From Cryptomeria japonica (lineage: Eukaryota > Streptophyta > Pinopsida > Cupressales > Cupressaceae), in assembly GCF_030272615.1 (NCBI RefSeq), contig NC_081406.1:117622847-117686846 (forward strand): a DNA stretch of 64,000 nucleotides, written 5' to 3'. The notes beneath the pieces were generated by a model. It made no database searches. It had not been told where the DNA came from and worked only from the letters and a program-made list of their open reading frames with translations. Below are positions 1-11,575 of the stretch, piece after piece. The first letter of the stretch is position 1. Every line of letters starts with the position of its first letter. A program made the position numbers and the translations under genes.

Positions 1-182
1 GTCCTTTTGTGGGATAAGCATAGGGAGCTGAAAGGTGCACATGGAAAATTTGAATCACTCTGGAAGGGACTATTTGTGATTCCAAGTAAAAGATCCTAAC
101 TCTTTCAAAATTGCATATCAGGATGGTACTTCTCTTCCTCTGACCTATAATGGTCAGGATTTGAAATTATATCAATTGTAAA
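1..182 (+). pseudogene. Ty3/gypsy polyprotein, integrase C-terminal tail (partial, frameshifted)
   Basis: The window opens inside a gypsy pol gene. The first frame reads VLLWDKHRELKGAHGKFESL and then a tryptophan-centred WKGLF motif, the usual end-of-integrase segment of plant gypsy elements (family form: LLWDKR.....G.H.KF.SLW.GP). A stop follows at about 98-100. A shifted frame continues through DPNSFKIAYQDG and LPLTYNGQDLKLYQL to a stop at 180-182, which matches the family's closing strand and 'NG..LK.Y' ending. One frameshift therefore separates two recognisable halves, so the copy is dead. Upstream pol lies outside the window. The exact gypsy lineage cannot be named from so short a piece. 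Confidence 0.75.
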
Positions 183-870
183 TAGGAGTCCCCTATCGGT
201 CTTGTATATAAGTTTTTATTGTGCACTTGGGTGTTTCTTTTCTGCTTTTGCTTCTGTTTGGTTTTTTGAATAAAGTGCGAAACCAGAGATTTTGGAGTTC
301 ATTTCTAGTTCCTTCTCAGTCCTAGTCCCCAGTCAGAGATGATGTTAGTTCCCCCCTACAACTTTCCATATTTGAATACTCATACTTGTGGGTTGCTCTA
401 TTGTGCCTTTATTTCTGTCGATCTTTTGTTCTTCTTCGTACTTGAACTGTTGAACTCTGTCTAAAGTAAAGTTCAATACGTTCACAGTTCAAAGCGCTTT
501 CAAAGAGTCATTAGCGGTCTTTTCCCTCCCAAAAGCAAGTGTTCTATTGTTGTCCATTTGAACTTTGAACCCGTGAACCAAGTTGGTTCAAGGTTCAAAA
601 TGTCTTTTGTAAGCCGCGACAATGTGTTATTGTATAACGAGCGGATGTCTACATGTTTGAAGTTAGTTTTCATACTTGAACTTTGAACTAATTTTTAAAG
701 CAGTTCAAAAGGTTCAAACGGTTTGCTTGGTTTAAGCGGTATGCTTTATAAATCTTTGTTGTCGCTCGCTCCCAGTTATGTTGTATGCTGCTTGTTCCCT
801 GTTGTACTTCTTTAATGAATTGAACAGTTGAACTCTTTGTGAAAATGTTCAAGGTTCAAGAGTTCACTTC
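183..870 (+). mobile_element. Presumed 3' LTR region following the gypsy tail
   Basis: This non-coding stretch directly follows the pol stop. A purine-rich AATAGGAG stretch at 182-189 could be a polypurine tract, and the region is where a 3' LTR would be expected. I could not fix LTR borders because the matching 5' LTR is outside the window. It contains the inverted-repeat modules listed separately at 442-859. Confidence 0.4.
442..859. repeat. Four-module array of TTGAAC/TTGAAC...GTTCAA/GTTCAA inverted repeats
   Basis: Eight TTGAAC and eight GTTCAA words occur in 418 bases, arranged as four modules. Each module has two TTGAAC copies followed by two GTTCAA copies. TTGAAC starts at 442, 450, 558, 565, 676, 683, 820 and 828; GTTCAA starts at 471, 487, 586, 593, 703, 712, 847 and 854. 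Module spacing is 116, 118 and 144 bases. Each module can fold into a hairpin; the second pairs TTTGAACTTTGAACC with GGTTCAAGGTTCAAA with a single wobble. The sequence between modules is not obviously repeated. Confidence 0.85.
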
Positions 871-2119
871 TCAGGATCTTAATGATAATGAAAGTGGCAT
901 GGACCTATTTGTATTGGTCATCGAGAGGACTCCTTCTGTGTTATGTCGGTGGCCCGATGACAAAGCACAACTAGATAATGGAGTATCGGATGAAGGGATT
1001 TCTTGTTAACCTGACACCCGATAAGAAAAATCAAGTTGAAGACATGATTATCAGACTTCGGGACTATCATGTAGATGTTACACCAAAACCGGATAAGAAG
1101 TGTGGAGTGCGACAAGTTGCTATCGGCCATCGAAAAACAATATTTGATGTTACCCCGATGACCCGATAGAAAAAGAGCCAGCATGGGAGTCGGTTATCGA
1201 GTATCAGAGAAGATTTATTTTGGTTACTCCGATCATCCAATGGAAGGCGCAAACTTTGCAAGTTGGTTATCGGGCATCAAAAGCCAGGTTTTGAGGCTAT
1301 GAAAATGATCCGATATGAAAAGTGCAAAATTGTTTTTCTTTTTAACTTCTTAGTTGCAGAAGTAGTTTTAAATGTTGTTTTCTCGTATTTTGTGGGGCGG
1401 AAACTGATGGTTTTTCGTGTTTCTCGTATAACCGTTGGCCAGGTTGTGGCTATAAGATGAGATTTTTGAGACTTTAGAAAGGTCCGAAAAACTGTTATTT
1501 TTCGCCAGTAGTTAATATTAATTTTGTTTTGTTTTATGAATTGCTGTAAACTGGAATGGCTGGAAATCAATGAAAAGTTATAGTGTTATCTTTAAATCTA
1601 TGTGTTTGAAGACTAGTAATATTTCTTGGGAAGTTTGCTATGAGCATGATAGCTTTTTATGATCAGTTATTTCTATGTTTTCTTCAATTCATGTTGTGAT
1701 TACTTGTTAGCAGATCCATTGTGGATTGATTTGTGCTAATCCTCCTTGTCTTGTGAGGCATGAGAGAGAATCGATTACGCATCAATACTGCTATTTTTTT
1801 TCTATGCTTTGGATTTATACAGTGAGGATGTTTATGAATTAGAGTCTTTGAACTCTCATTGAATGTTCAGAATAGTTTCTCTATTTTCAATTTGAAGGCA
1901 TTCATTTGTGTTGATGGATGAATATTAAAGCCTTTTAATGCTTTCTGGTAAAAAGTGTTAGCATATATAATAAATTCATTGCAAATCATATGAGGAGCTT
2001 CCCTCTATTGCAAAGGTTGAATTTCAATTAATTCATCCAATTGTTGGTAATTTGTTTCTTTTCACAAAATGGCGAATCAGAGTCATATATTGCTTTTATT
2101 GAGATTTCAGAAAAGAGAC
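871..2119. other. No gene recognised; LTR-like or decayed repeat DNA
   Basis: No coding homology is visible. 900-1290 is rich in CCGAT/ATCGG words (for example around 950, 1017, 1092, 1120, 1155 and 1268), which looks like repeat-derived DNA rather than a gene. 1300-2119 is AT-rich and featureless to me. The short open frames here have no recognisable domain. Confidence 0.5.
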
Positions 2120-2365
2120 AAATCTATTTGCTAACATTCAACAACAATAGATATATCAAAGAATCTGATATTTCACTCTAAAACAAAGCATGTTTCTATT
2201 AAGTATAATTTTTTGAAATAAAACATTGAAGCAAATGAAGTGAGATTGGTTTATGTGAACACTAAAGAGAAAATTGTAGATATTTTTATAAAGCCTTTGC
2301 CTAAGGAAACATTTGAATATCTCAGAGAGAATCTTGGGGTAATCCTCCCACCAACTGAGACTTAA
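2120..2365 (+). pseudogene. Ty1/copia RNase H C-terminus (degraded)
   Basis: One frame (codons in phase with 2171) reads FHSKTKHVSIKYNFLK, a stop, then NEVRLVYVNTKEKIVDIF and PLPKETFEYLRENLGV, ending with TAA at 2363-2365. This is the closing RNase H segment of copia polyproteins: 'FHSRTKHI.IRYHF.R' then 'ADIFTKPL....F..LR..LGV'. An in-frame TAA at about 2216 and loss of recognisable sequence upstream mark it as dead. It is followed at once by a purine-rich spacer and a copia-type LTR, consistent with the 3' end of one element. Confidence 0.8.
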
Positions 2366-2696
2366 ATGATGCAGTTTGGCATCAAACTGACATGGACTAA
2401 CAAAAAAAAAAATTATGGCTTGATGAAAAAGAGCTATTTATCAGGGGGAGTAGTTAGCAGTATGTTATGTTCTAATTTTGATTTCTTAACTGCTTTGGCA
2501 TTTGATGTCAAAGAGGGAGAGAGGTCTATGGAAAAACATTGTACTTTGAAGAGATGTATTTTGGTTTTGGTTATACTGTTTCTGTTTTTCGTACAAAACT
2601 TTGTATTGATCTATTTAGGGGAGATTGTTGGCATTCTATTTTTGGCACTTAGATGTTTTTCCATCTAGTGTTTCTATCAATGCCGAAGGCGGAGAT

Positions 2697-3810
2697 TGTT
2701 GGTATTATGGATGACTTCGTTATGTGTTGCATTGGTTTTGTCATTGATGTCAACACTTATTTTTTTGGAGGTCTACATTGTTGATTTGACACTCTAGTTA
2801 TATTGGTTTGTTGATGAACCAACACATTGTGGTCCCGGTATGGATATTGGCTTATGCACAGTTACTGATATATATTTCACCAGTAGCTCGGGAAGTTGAT
2901 AATGACTTGTTATAATTTGGAGATCATTTGATTATGTCAAAGACATGGATTGGATGTTTGTATTTGGCATTTTGCATATTGGACTAATCGGGTTCACATA
3001 TTTTCCTTAACCGACAGATAGGTCCAGGTTATGAATCGGCATAAGAAATCATGTTCCAGATCAGCACGACATGTTTTGGAAATGATTTATTGATTAGATA
3101 ATGTGTAAATGTATTGAGGCCGACATATTGTATTGCACCAAGACTTATTTTGTAATTGATTTAAATGTAATATCTTTTAGGAGCCGACCTAACCATTAGG
3201 TCTTAGGTTTTGTATAAATAATTGTAAGATCTTATTTGGAAATAGTGTGTGTGTGCGTATATTGAAGATTATTATGAAGAGAGAAAATAAGTAGATCCTT
3301 GTGCGAATATCATCTGAAGGTTGAAGGAAGGTTGTTAAAGGTTATGAAGGTGTTTGGTCCTCATGCGCATATCTTAAACCGATACTGAATCCGACATTGT
3401 AGATGCTAAATTGAAGTAGTACATTGTTTATTGGATTTAACCATCTAACTATGTAGTCAGTGAGACTCCTAATTTTGTGATTGAGGAGTGAGCTCTAAGT
3501 GGTTGGCCTTTCTACATGTCCAGACCCCCTTATTGTATTCAATTACTATCTGCAGTACTATCATCTGATTGTGGGTAAGGTTTCCCACCATGGTTTTTCC
3601 CCTTACAAGGTTTCCACGTAAAAATCTCTATGTCATATGTTGTGGATGTTGTTTTGCCTTCTATTTCATGCATTAAGTTGTATCAGTTTACTATAACTAT
3701 TAATCTATTTTACTAGCACTGGGTTTTAAGTTGGAATAATTTATTTTGGGTTATAATTTATTGACAACTAATTCACCCCCCCTCTCAATTGTCCTTCCTG
3801 GTTACTAACA
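2697..3810 (+). mobile_element. Copia 3' LTR (about 1.1 kb)
   Basis: The LTR begins TGTTGGTATT directly after the purine-rich GAAGGCGGAGAT and ends GGTTACTAACA. Its last 250 bases carry phrases typical of SIRE/Maximus-like plant copia LTRs (TTTCCCACCATGGTTTTTCC near 3580, a C-run followed by TCTCAATTGTCCT near 3775-3800). It lies 330 bases after the RNase H stop, as expected for a 3' LTR. The right border is by motif only, because the 5' LTR is not present. Confidence 0.7.
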
Positions 3811-4390
3811 CAAATGCAAAAAATAGTTCTGATTAAGCACAAATAACATAGTCTTACTTTTCTCTGCTACACTACTTTGTTATGATATTCTTCTATATTC
3901 CAATGCTCAAATCGTTCAATTGTAAAATTGAAACTATGCACAATCACTCATACAAACTTTCCACATAACTACCAATATAAAAAATGATCAAATAGATCAG
4001 TCTTATATATCTACAACATCAATTTAGGTCTTCTTCCTATAGGCCCAAAAACATATAAGACACAAATGAAACATGTCACCCAATTTGGCTCAATCTGATC
4101 CAAAACAAACATGTGGACCAAAACAAATTGTCCACACACTTCCCACATGTAGGCTTAACATCCTCAAACACATAAACAATCACCAAAATTACTCCACATG
4201 ATCTGCACAACGAATGTCCACACATTATTGTTGATGAACACTGTTCTACCTCTCTTCTGGTATGAATGAATCATGAATTGCGGATTGGATATCTAAATCT
4301 AGTTGCCATCAATGACAACATCTAAACAACAATGCAATGTGTCTTTCCAACACATTCCCCATTGTAATATTTTATACTTCTAATAGAGTA
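3811..4390. other. No gene recognised
   Basis: AT-rich sequence with no open frame of note, no known domain and no clear repeat. It separates two copia LTR sequences. Confidence 0.5.
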
Positions 4391-4586
4391 TCGTCATATT
4401 ATGGGTAGGTTCCCACTGTGGTTTTTCCCTTGACTGGGTTTTCCACGTCAAAAATCTTGGTGTTATGTGTGTTCATGTTGTTTTGATTTATGTTTTCATG
4501 ATTAATTGGTAGATCTGAGAATAAAATTAATTTGTGTAAGTTTTTGAGACAACTTATTCACCCCCCTCTTAATTGTCTGCCTAGAG
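4391..4586 (+). mobile_element. Fragment of a related copia LTR (3' part)
   Basis: The stretch GGTAGGTTCCCACTGTGGTT, then a TTTTCCACGTCAAAAATCTT phrase, then CACCCCCCTCTTAATTGTCT closely parallels 3575-3800 in the same order. It is the 3' portion of a diverged second LTR of the same family. No matching start was seen, so it is a truncated copy or an older LTR broken by later events. Confidence 0.6.
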
Positions 4587-5324
4587 TCAAATCTATTTCG
4601 TCAAAAACTACAACCTTCAATCTACATATGTGTGGGATGCTAGAACAATAGGCATACATCTGTATGATGTACTAGTGTCCACAAGTCAACAATCAAAAGA
4701 GTTAGGAAAAATCCAATGCGAAGGCTAACTAGGCAATCCATGTTAATAGAAAGGACAACAAAGGCAAATAAGTTCTTGATTCAGCATAAAGGAAGGTGCT
4801 TACATAGCATAGAATCGCATGGGGGGTAATTTATGACACTACAGGTGTAAAAGTGATAACATTATAAGTCCACTATAGGTGAATATGTCCTATGTGGTCC
4901 CTAGGTAAATTTAAGTGATACTTGTACTTAGAACCTAGGTGAAGAACATACAAGTTTTACAACACCCCCCTCAAGTGCATCTTAGGGATAATATATACAA
5001 ATTCAAACAATACAATATGGGTCCCAATTATAAGGCATGTTAGGTACACATGTACAAATGCAAGACAATCCTTCACAAACAAAGAAAAGGAGAAAAATCA
5101 ATGGGAAATAAATTCTTCCTAGAAGAGACATAAAAAATACACAATCCTCTCAAAGAAGAATGAGAAGGAAAAAACCCTTTGTGAGGAAAAAGTCCCCCAT
5201 AAAAGAGAAGAAGAGAGATCAAGTAGCCCCCTTTCAATATAGAATGTGTGCTAATGGAGAAGATTGAAATTGAATGTAGAAGATGGTCCATGATCTTCAA
5301 ACAACATTTCTCCCCTTAGGAATA
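4587..5324. other. No gene recognised
   Basis: Non-coding, AT-rich sequence. The segment near 4965-4985 (ACACCCCCCTCAAGTGCATC) resembles wording found in plant LTR elements, but nothing definite can be assigned. The minus-strand open frame around 5073-5300 has no recognisable domain. Confidence 0.4.
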
Positions 5325-5329
5325 AATAT
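5325..5329. repeat. Target-site duplication AATAT, left copy
   Basis: AATAT immediately left of the solo LTR, identical to 6107-6111. Confidence 0.85.
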
Positions 5330-6106
5330 TGTATATGGTGAAAATGGATAACAATAATAACAATATTGAAAGGCTAAATGAATTCAACCACCAAACCCTA
5401 GCCTAACAACAACAAAGATCCACCATAACATATGAAGATTACCTAAGACAATGCAAATAACTCAAAATCACAAAGATTATACCATCACATGTCCAATAGG
5501 GTTTTAATCTCCATTCTTCCTATCTCCATTGATCTTGCTTGATATATTTGCTCTCACATTTTTATATGCACAAGAGCTCAACAAAGAACGGAATGTGGTT
5601 GTAAGTAGGATCGTAGTGTAGCCAAGTACTCCCAAATTGTCGATTAGTCATTAGGGTTTGACAATGAAGAAAGCATCTCCTTAAATAGAAGACACAATAG
5701 GAAATGGAGGGTTAAGATTGAGAGGTGTAGAAAGAGAGGTCGGCTAGGATTAGAGGGTAGGTAGAAGAAATAGTAAAATAATGAAAGGGGTAGGTAGTGT
5801 ATGAATTAAGAGATGAATGACATGTGTCATGTGCAGAAAAAGCTAATGAATTAATTAAATAAATAAAGATTTATTTAATTAATAGAAGAAGTAGGACAAT
5901 TAAATAAATAAAATATTTATTTAATTTAGGAAGAGGATGATTTAAATAAATAAATGTATTTATTTAAATGAGAAATAAGGCTAGAAGAGGATAAATGGAT
6001 TAATTAAATAAATAAAGATTTATTTAATTAATAGAAGAATTGGGCTTAGATAATTAAATAAATAAAATATTTATTTAATTAGACATGACAATTTTGAGTG
6101 TCTACA
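5330..6106 (-). mobile_element. Solo LTR of a Tat-type gypsy element, with TSD AATAT
   Basis: This 777-base segment starts TGTATATGGTG and ends GTGTCTACA on the plus strand; read on the minus strand it starts TGTAGACACTC. It is flanked by identical 5-base duplications, AATAT at 5325-5329 and at 6107-6111, and has no internal region, so it is a solo LTR left by LTR-LTR recombination. It is clearly homologous over its length to the LTR at 58106-58904, which adjoins a Tat-lineage pol on the minus strand; this sets the orientation. On the minus strand a TATA-like CTATTTAAGGAGATG lies at about 5678-5692. Five AT-rich hairpins occupy its U3 end. Confidence 0.9.
5851..6081. repeat. Five consecutive AT-rich hairpins within the Tat LTR
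   Basis: Five near-perfect palindromes built on TAAATAAATA / TATTTATTTA lie at about 5851-5882, 5899-5927, 5940-5969, 6000-6031 and 6051-6081. Arms are about 12-14 bases and loops are 2-5 bases. The first and fourth are near copies, as are the second and fifth, so a unit of about 150 bases appears to have been duplicated. The same five-palindrome series is present in the LTR at 58641-58880. Confidence 0.85.
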
Positions 6107-6111
6107 AATAT
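6107..6111. repeat. Target-site duplication AATAT, right copy
   Basis: AATAT immediately right of the solo LTR, identical to 5325-5329. Confidence 0.85.
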
Positions 6112-8331
6112 AACCAGAGGTGTACGTATGAAGTCTTCCCAATCCTAAAGGAAATATGTAGGAAGAAATTCCAAAATGTATGAAATCTCCAAAAATTTCT
6201 TAGGTGTCCCCATGTCGATGTTGAAAGTTGTTCAGGCCTCCAAATCATGTGTATTAGGCCACACTGTTGAAATAGATAATTTGGGATCTAGTGAAGATGA
6301 ATGTAGAACATGATCCAATGGCTCAAGTGTCTCCTATAAAGACAAAGATACCTCCTACAAATGTTGTACATAAGTATCCACAATCATGTCAAAATTGAAA
6401 GAATGATCATGTAGGGAATGAATAGAAAGGTCAAAGTGTTCCCTTGCAACAATTGAAGAAGGATCATTTCCATAAAAGAGAAGCTTAATATCATCAATTG
6501 TCTCCCAAATTTGTAAGATAGGACTCCACAAACAAACCTGTAATGTCTGTCAAGTAGTAATCCCAAGGAACTATATTAGAATAACAATGTATATTGTAAT
6601 GACACTTACAACAATTTTATATCAGTTTTACCAAAATAATAATAACTCAACTCAAATTTGTAAATTACAATAAAGTGGTGAAATTGGGTAATACCAAAAA
6701 TCTCAGCAAAACATAACTAAACAAACAAGAAAATTAGTGCAAACATGAAAGATTATTTACAAATGGTATAAATACTATTTTAACAACATTGTGCACATAA
6801 AATAATACTATTATTATTCTATTATATATATACAATTAATAACATCAAAAATTCAAATCTAGAGCTCATTCCACAAGAAAACCTCTTGAAAATTCACCAA
6901 AATGCACCATTTGAACTCTTAATAGAGTCTCTCAATAGAAATAGACATGAAACTAAACACTCACATCAATAAATAAACAACAAAATAATCTACTAACAAT
7001 AGAAACACAAAACTGAAATTATTCTTCTACATAAAGTCCCAAAACTCACACAAACTCATTGCAAACAAATACACACATAACAACTTTTCAATACACAACC
7101 ATAATTCCTGAATGAGATTGCTACTAAAGACATATAATAATATTACCTAAAAGACTCTATCTCATTGGTTTATTAGTCTAGAAGATCACACCTTCATTAA
7201 AATAACAACAATAACTTGTTAAAATGTCAAGTAGAATGAATCACAAATGCAAGACAAAACTAATTAAAATGACAAGAAGAATGAATCACAAATACAAGCC
7301 AAAACCAATTAAAATGACAAAAGACATTCAAATTCCAATTTCCCTCCCAAATCCCATGGCAAGAAAAAGAAGATGTGTGTGTAAGAAATGTAACTCTAGA
7401 TTCCATTTTTCCATTGCCTCCTAATATTCTTTTCCAAAAATTGAGACTTGTCCAATTTTGTCTTCCACCTCGAACAAACTTCCAAAAGACAAAGATTCTC
7501 TTCACCTAACCCATGCCATATTTTAACATCTAATATTATTTCAAAAATATTTTACATTTGTCAAAAAAGCTATTTTGACCCATTCAACATGAAAATCAAA
7601 CTTTCTCGATTAATCTATAGGCCTTGACTTACTATTTCTAGAAAATTGGGCTTATTAAAAATAGTAAGTTCTATTTTAGAAAATGAAACATGGAAAGTCA
7701 TGTCTCCCAAATATTTCTTGTCCTCAACCAATTGAAAAAAAGTGGATCAAAGATCCTATTATGGGAATGAGCTATCATGATAATCTTAATATCTAACCTT
7801 AGCACTACATTTGTGAAATGTTGCTTTCTTCTTTTGAGAAAATTGAAGAAATTTTGAGAAGATAACCTATGCCAAGTTTCCTTACTATAACTATCTTCAA
7901 TGGCTAACCAAAATTTTCATGCTATTAGTTTCAATTTTTCTCCCTTCCAATACTTATCTTCCCAAGCTTGACCTTTGAATTGAATTGATGCATGAATATT
8001 GAGATTATTGTACCAGAATCACCCGATGCTTTTAATGATATTTAGATTTTATTTTTGTTGTTATTAAGGCTATTATAATAGTGACCATGTCAACTATTAC
8101 CACTATTACACTTTCTAGAAACAAATCTTTTATTCACCTCTAGATTATTGAAATATATATCATAGAAATGTACAACAATAGACCCATATAGTACCTCAAA
8201 TAGCTTAATTTTTTTCCAACTACATGGATTGATATGAAATAGGAAATGCACATCAATGGAGAAGCCATTAGTATCATAAAATTATAATATTATTTTCATT
8301 ACATTCTAGGTGCTTGATTTGTAGTGAAAAT
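6112..8331. other. No gene recognised; AT-rich, one short tandem repeat
   Basis: No coding domain is recognisable on either strand in this 2.2-kb stretch. The only regular structure is the 45-base tandem repeat at 7221-7323. Short open frames near 6384-6566 and 7224-7505 show no family features. Confidence 0.5.
7221..7323. repeat. 45-base tandem repeat, about 2.3 copies
   Basis: Units start at 7221, 7266 and 7311 with AAAATGTCAAG or AAAATGACAAG. The first two units are full length and about 90% identical; the third is cut off after about 13 bases. The period is a multiple of three, which creates a short repetitive open frame, but nothing suggests it is translated. Confidence 0.8.
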
Positions 8332-8336
8332 CTTAT
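8332..8336. repeat. Target-site duplication CTTAT, left copy
   Basis: CTTAT abuts the 5' LTR start TGTAGTACCCC and is identical to 21109-21113. Confidence 0.9.
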
Positions 8337-10185
8337 TGTAGTACCCCTCCTCGATCAGACTCGTTTTGTACTTATGTTTGACTTCAGTTGACTGTTCAGT
8401 GGAACATTATATAGTTATATAGGATTCAGACTTTATGCGATGTTATTTCATGCTTTATTTGGATTTGTGGTGTATGCTATCATGCAGTATCTTAGTGCTT
8501 ATGATTAATGTTATTTTTATGGATCATTATCATGGAATGACACTATTACCTTATATGTTGCATGTTTGCAAGTGTATGGGATGCGAGGGGATGATTATAC
8601 TTCACTCACTCTGGTGAGATAGGGAACGTCACAATTCTCCTTCATCGGTGTGCATGCCATGTTTATTTATATATTTGTCTATATGCATGCGTGATTCGTT
8701 GATGCAAGACATTGCAGGTACAAGTACCGAGTAGGTACGGGGTATTGACTACACCTAGTTTCATAGGTTTGAGCATGCCTTATATGTCTGATGGGAGTGG
8801 ATGAGATAGTTGTTTGACCCTAGCTTGACCCGTAGTCACACTCTTGCAAGTGTTGTCAATTGGTCGTATTTTGGTTGACTTGTATGCGAGTCAGAGTGCT
8901 TTAGTGTTTTCATCTTGTAAGTCATCATTTGATCATTCCTTGTTTTGTGTGCTTTTGATTATTTGAATAGTCATTTAATTGAGTGAATGATGATATTTTT
9001 GTGTTGGTGTAATTAGTTAATTATTATGCTCTTGAGATTATTGATTTAATTAAATTAATGAGTTGGTAGAATTAAATGGTTAAATTGGCTTATTTTATTG
9101 TGTTTGGTGGTACTAAATATTGTGAAAAAGAAATAAATAATTCCCTAGCCATTTAAATGTTAAATGCTTATGCAGAAAGAAAGTATTATGAAAATTAAAA
9201 ATAAATAAATAAAAGATTTTCCCTTTTACCTTTCCATTTGACTTTTGTATTTTATTTTTGTTGAAAAAAGAATTGTTATGGAAAAAGGGTAAATCTCATT
9301 GCTTTTACTTTCTAAATAGTTTATTCTGATTAGTGGAGAAAAATTTTCACCTAGAAAGTTTAGGTTGAAATATATTTTTCCCATATATTCCTGGGAGTTC
9401 ACAGGGAAGGGAGGCAGAATTTTGAATGAGAAATTTGGAAAACCATTTTGGAAGAGGAGCTGGAGTTGGATTGGGTTTGCAAGATTGGGATTCTTCCATC
9501 AATTTGCTTCCTAGTTTTCTTGAAGGTTGGATAATCTCTTCTTGTTTTGCAATTTAATTTTGAATGTTTTAGTTGCTTCCTATGTGTTGGAAAAATGTAA
9601 ATCTCTTTGTAAATTCTTGTTTAATGATTGGAATGAAAGAAAGAGTGTCGATTATTGATGATTTTGTTGAATTCATATCAAATATTTGCATATGGGAAGG
9701 AAATGGTTCATGTTCCTATTTGTTGGTTGTTATTTTCTCTTACAAAATCAAGTTCTTGAATTATCTCTTCTATTTGTTATAAGAAGGAATAGATTTAGTT
9801 TGTTGTGTGTTTTCTAGTATCTATTTGCCCAAGATTTGGGGCTTATGTTGGCAAAATTGGTTATTTTCCCTTGGAAGATGCAAGGAATTCTTCCTGTGTA
9901 ATGGAAGTGAAGAAATTTATTATAATCCTTATCCTATCTTTTAAAATTCTTCTTATGTTGCCTAATATCCTTATAATTGGGGCTCTTGTGTGTTATTATT
10001 CACCATTTACCTAATTTTTAAATATCCTTTCTCAATTTGGATTCTGGCACTTTGTGTGTGTGCCCCGTGAAATAATAGGGGATGATTTAGTTCATTTTAA
10101 ATTATTTAAGAGAAGGAACTTTATTATTAAATTAGTTAAACCTTGCCCACATGGCGAGATAGTCCCACCACGTGGGATGGTAGTT

Positions 10186-10435
10186 GCTTGCTACCGCGGC
10201 AACAGTACTATCGGTCGGTAGAGACTGCTACGCGGGTAGCAGCACTGTCGACGGGTAGAGTCTGCTACGCGAGGAGTAGCACTACCAGTTGGTAGGACTG
10301 GTACCAGTCGGTAGTGGCTGCTACTGGCGGTAGTAGTACTATAGGTGGTAGTGCCTTCTACCAATAGTAGCAACATTATTGGCGAGTAGTGTTTTCTACT
10401 ACTGGCAACAGCACTACCATGGGTAGGGCCTTGGC
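10186..10435. repeat. CTACC/GGTAG repeat field inside the 5' LTR
   Basis: This is a GC-rich island within AT-rich LTR. It consists of imperfect units of about 25-35 bases built from CTAC(C/G) and GGTAG words, many in inverted pairs (for example TATCGGTCGGTAG and TACCAGTCGGTAG). The same field occurs in the 3' LTR at 19026-19262 with different internal substitutions and unit content. Multiple alternative hairpins are possible. Confidence 0.8.
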
Positions 10436-11498
10436 CCACCACATGTCGTTCACCCTCATGGTACATTTCAATGTTTCGTTGATTTTACTTTTATTAAATC
10501 CTATGAAATTTTTAAAGGTTAGTTTAAATGTTATGTTAAATGGTAATTTATAATTTGACTTTTTTTATGTTGGTTTTTAATATTTATTTAATAGATTTAT
10601 CTATTGAAAATCAAGGCTTGGGATTTTAATTCAAATTGTTAAATTGGAGTTTAATTTTGGAATAGATTATATGTTTATTATAATTCATATTTTTATTTAG
10701 TTGAATAATTAATGTGGATTGTATTCTATTTTCGAATATTTAATTAGAGATTATATAGAAATGAATGTCATTTCTAAATGATACATTAAATGAAGGGTAT
10801 TTCTATTTACTTTTCAATCAATGAATTTGCAAGTGTTAGATGTTGATTTTCTCAAAGATTGTCTGAGTGCGGACTTAGTGAAATTAGCTTTCCTTGCAGA
10901 GAGTAATATTTGTGGCTATTTCTCATCTTTGATTTAGTCATCCTATTGTGACACATTTGGTATCTTTTGATCAAGTATGTATGATGACCTCGTTGTCTTA
11001 ACCATGTAGTGTTTTTCATTAGGGTTAACCAAGAGTTAGTATGTCCTTGTTTGACCACTTGTTTTTAGATAGTGGTGTTATGGTTGTTTGTTTGCCATAG
11101 GGTCCTCATGGAGTGACCATGTTTGTTAGTGTCCTTTGTGAGAGTGGCTTTTGAGTGGGGGCCACACCCGAAGTGGATGGTAGGATAACCCCTCGAAGGT
11201 CAGTTAATAAGTGATAACCTAATAATTGATTAGGAGGTGGGTAGTTTATAACATTATATAAGATATTATACCCCACACATAGTTGAGTGCTTGTATAGGC
11301 TCAAAATGTACTGGGAAGGCCTAGAATGGCAAATTGACCACCTTGTCTTCACGAAGGGTTGGTAGGGTTTGCATGAGACTTAGATGGAGCCGAAGGTTTG
11401 GGAAAGGTTACCAGGATAACCTAGGATGGGGGTCGAGACCTATGGAGGCCTATCATGCTAACAATCATAAGCTATGTGATGACACTCTCTCTTTAGGG

Positions 11499-11575
11499 TC
11501 ACTTGTGTATTATGGTGTCGAGTCACTTGTGTATTGTGATGTCGAGTCACTTGTGTATTGTGATGTTGAGTAACC
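11499..11575. repeat. 24-base tandem repeat in the 5' LTR, three copies
   Basis: Three consecutive copies of a unit beginning GTCACTTGTGTATT and ending in GTCGA or GTTGA lie here. The 3' LTR has the equivalent array at about 20331-20407. Confidence 0.8.

Noticed and set aside
7224-7424. Lysine-rich 66-codon frame as a small gene
   Set aside because: It is produced by a 45-base tandem repeat with a period divisible by three; no other support.
8337-8636. Small open frames near 8435 and 17243 repeated in two places
   Set aside because: They are equivalent positions in the two LTRs of one element; non-coding U3 sequence.
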